Part shown: positions 63,769-64,000 of the stretch, piece after piece | How positions within the stretch are numbered: position 1 is the first letter of the stretch | Layout: each line of letters opens with the position of its first letter | From: Akkermansia muciniphila | GTDB lineage: Bacteria; Verrucomicrobiota; Verrucomicrobiia; Verrucomicrobiales; Akkermansiaceae | Direction: 5' to 3' | NCBI RefSeq assembly: GCF_040616545.1 | Contig: NZ_CP156688.1 | Coordinates: forward strand, 124,001-188,000 | Length of the DNA: 64,000 bases | The notes under the pieces: generated by a model | What the model was told of the DNA's origin: nothing | Database searches by the model: none | The model's input: the letters and a program-made list of their open reading frames with translations, nothing else | Translations under genes and position numbers: made by a program

Positions 63769-63998
63769 GATTGTTATTATTTGTCGCGAAGTGGCTGAAC
63801 AACGCCGCTGCCGCCCCGTCCACCATCGTGAACTCCGAATCATCCTGACTGATGAAAAACCTGCGCCCTCCCCGGCATTGACTGCTTCTACGGTCAACGC
63901 AACCGCATCCCTGGATTCCGGGAATACTTCCCCTTCCTCCGGGTGTGGGTTGACGATGACTTGTTTCAGCCGCGCCCAGACTTGAAGCGCTTTCCATT
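63470..63998 (-). repeat. Long inverted repeat, right arm
   Basis: This is the reverse-complement partner of 11505-12060. The arm may extend beyond the window end. Confidence 0.75.
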
Positions 63999-64000
63999 CG
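63761..64000 (-). pseudogene. 3' part of the decayed tail gene, second copy (cut by window end)
   Basis: This is the counterpart of 11506-11739: about 90 percent the same by eye, with WKALQVWARL, VEAVNAGEGAGF in one frame and SQDDSEFTMVDGAAAALF in the -1 frame. The TAG found at 11678-11680 in the first copy is TGG here. Its stop overlaps the fibre start. The gene continues past the window. Confidence 0.55.

Noticed and set aside
1-64000. CRISPR arrays
   Set aside because: No regularly spaced direct repeats were seen; the repeats present are protein-coding helix or GGA/FxxN repeats, or AT-rich simple repeats.

Overview
The window looks like chromosome of a verrucomicrobial gut bacterium, most likely Akkermansia (inference). 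It is GC-rich. It carries a Minf_1886-type protein, Ser/Thr kinases with PEGA or Sel1 parts, Chlamydia-Pmp-like autotransporter repeats, a secreted sulfatase and a serpin, next to a normal bacterial housekeeping set. Gene order is compact, and most genes lack a clear Shine-Dalgarno sequence.

Layout. 0-10 kb: an autotransporter-type beta-barrel protein, kbl (threonine/glycine metabolism), two large membrane Ser/Thr kinases on either side of an orphan ParA ATPase, and a lipoprotein. 10.3-13.5 kb: tRNA-Cys and tRNA-Glu, then a decayed prophage remnant holding an integrase fragment, a broken tail gene and an intact tail-fibre gene. 13.5-18 kb: thiS, mutL and an O-antigen-ligase-like membrane protein. 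18-22 kb: a Pmp-like autotransporter split by an in-frame TGA, a DUF488 protein and a 55-residue basic protein with a perfect ribosome binding site. 22-27 kb, minus strand: DksA-like protein, rpmG, rpsR, folE2, a CcsA/HemX-like protein, hemA and hemC, with heme genes translationally coupled. 27-30 kb: ROK kinase, rRNA m5C methyltransferase, phosphoesterase and Nudix hydrolase, then a 6S-RNA-like transcript. 30.9-35.8 kb: a MacA-MacB-TolC type efflux operon with a perfect palindrome upstream. 36-42.6 kb: small hypotheticals, a serine hydrolase, trmO and a purE-pyrR-pyrB-pyrC nucleotide operon. 42.8-45 kb: three paralogous secreted proteins of unknown function in tandem. 45-54.6 kb: FAD dehydrogenase and agmatine deiminase (overlapping genes), Minf_1886 protein, serpin, retropepsin/PDZ lipoprotein, AI-2E-type permease, sulfatase and a zinc-ribbon protein. 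54.7-62 kb: a G-domain-less FeoB-like permease with a palindromic promoter, a gene-free structured stretch, a large Ala/Glu/Arg-repeat membrane protein, an HTH/AT-hook protein and parC. 62-64 kb: tRNA-Thr and a second, inverted copy of the tail-fibre cassette.

The most unusual features are these. Two tail-fibre cassettes about 51 kb apart in inverted orientation share their upstream DNA and N-terminus but have unrelated C-termini. A tandem family of secreted paralogs has no recognisable domain. The Pmp-like autotransporter is split by a single stop codon. A kinase-PEGA-FGE-like fusion lacks the maturase cysteines. A 6S RNA candidate and several palindromic operators have no assigned regulator. 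Functions come from motif recognition by eye; no database search was run.
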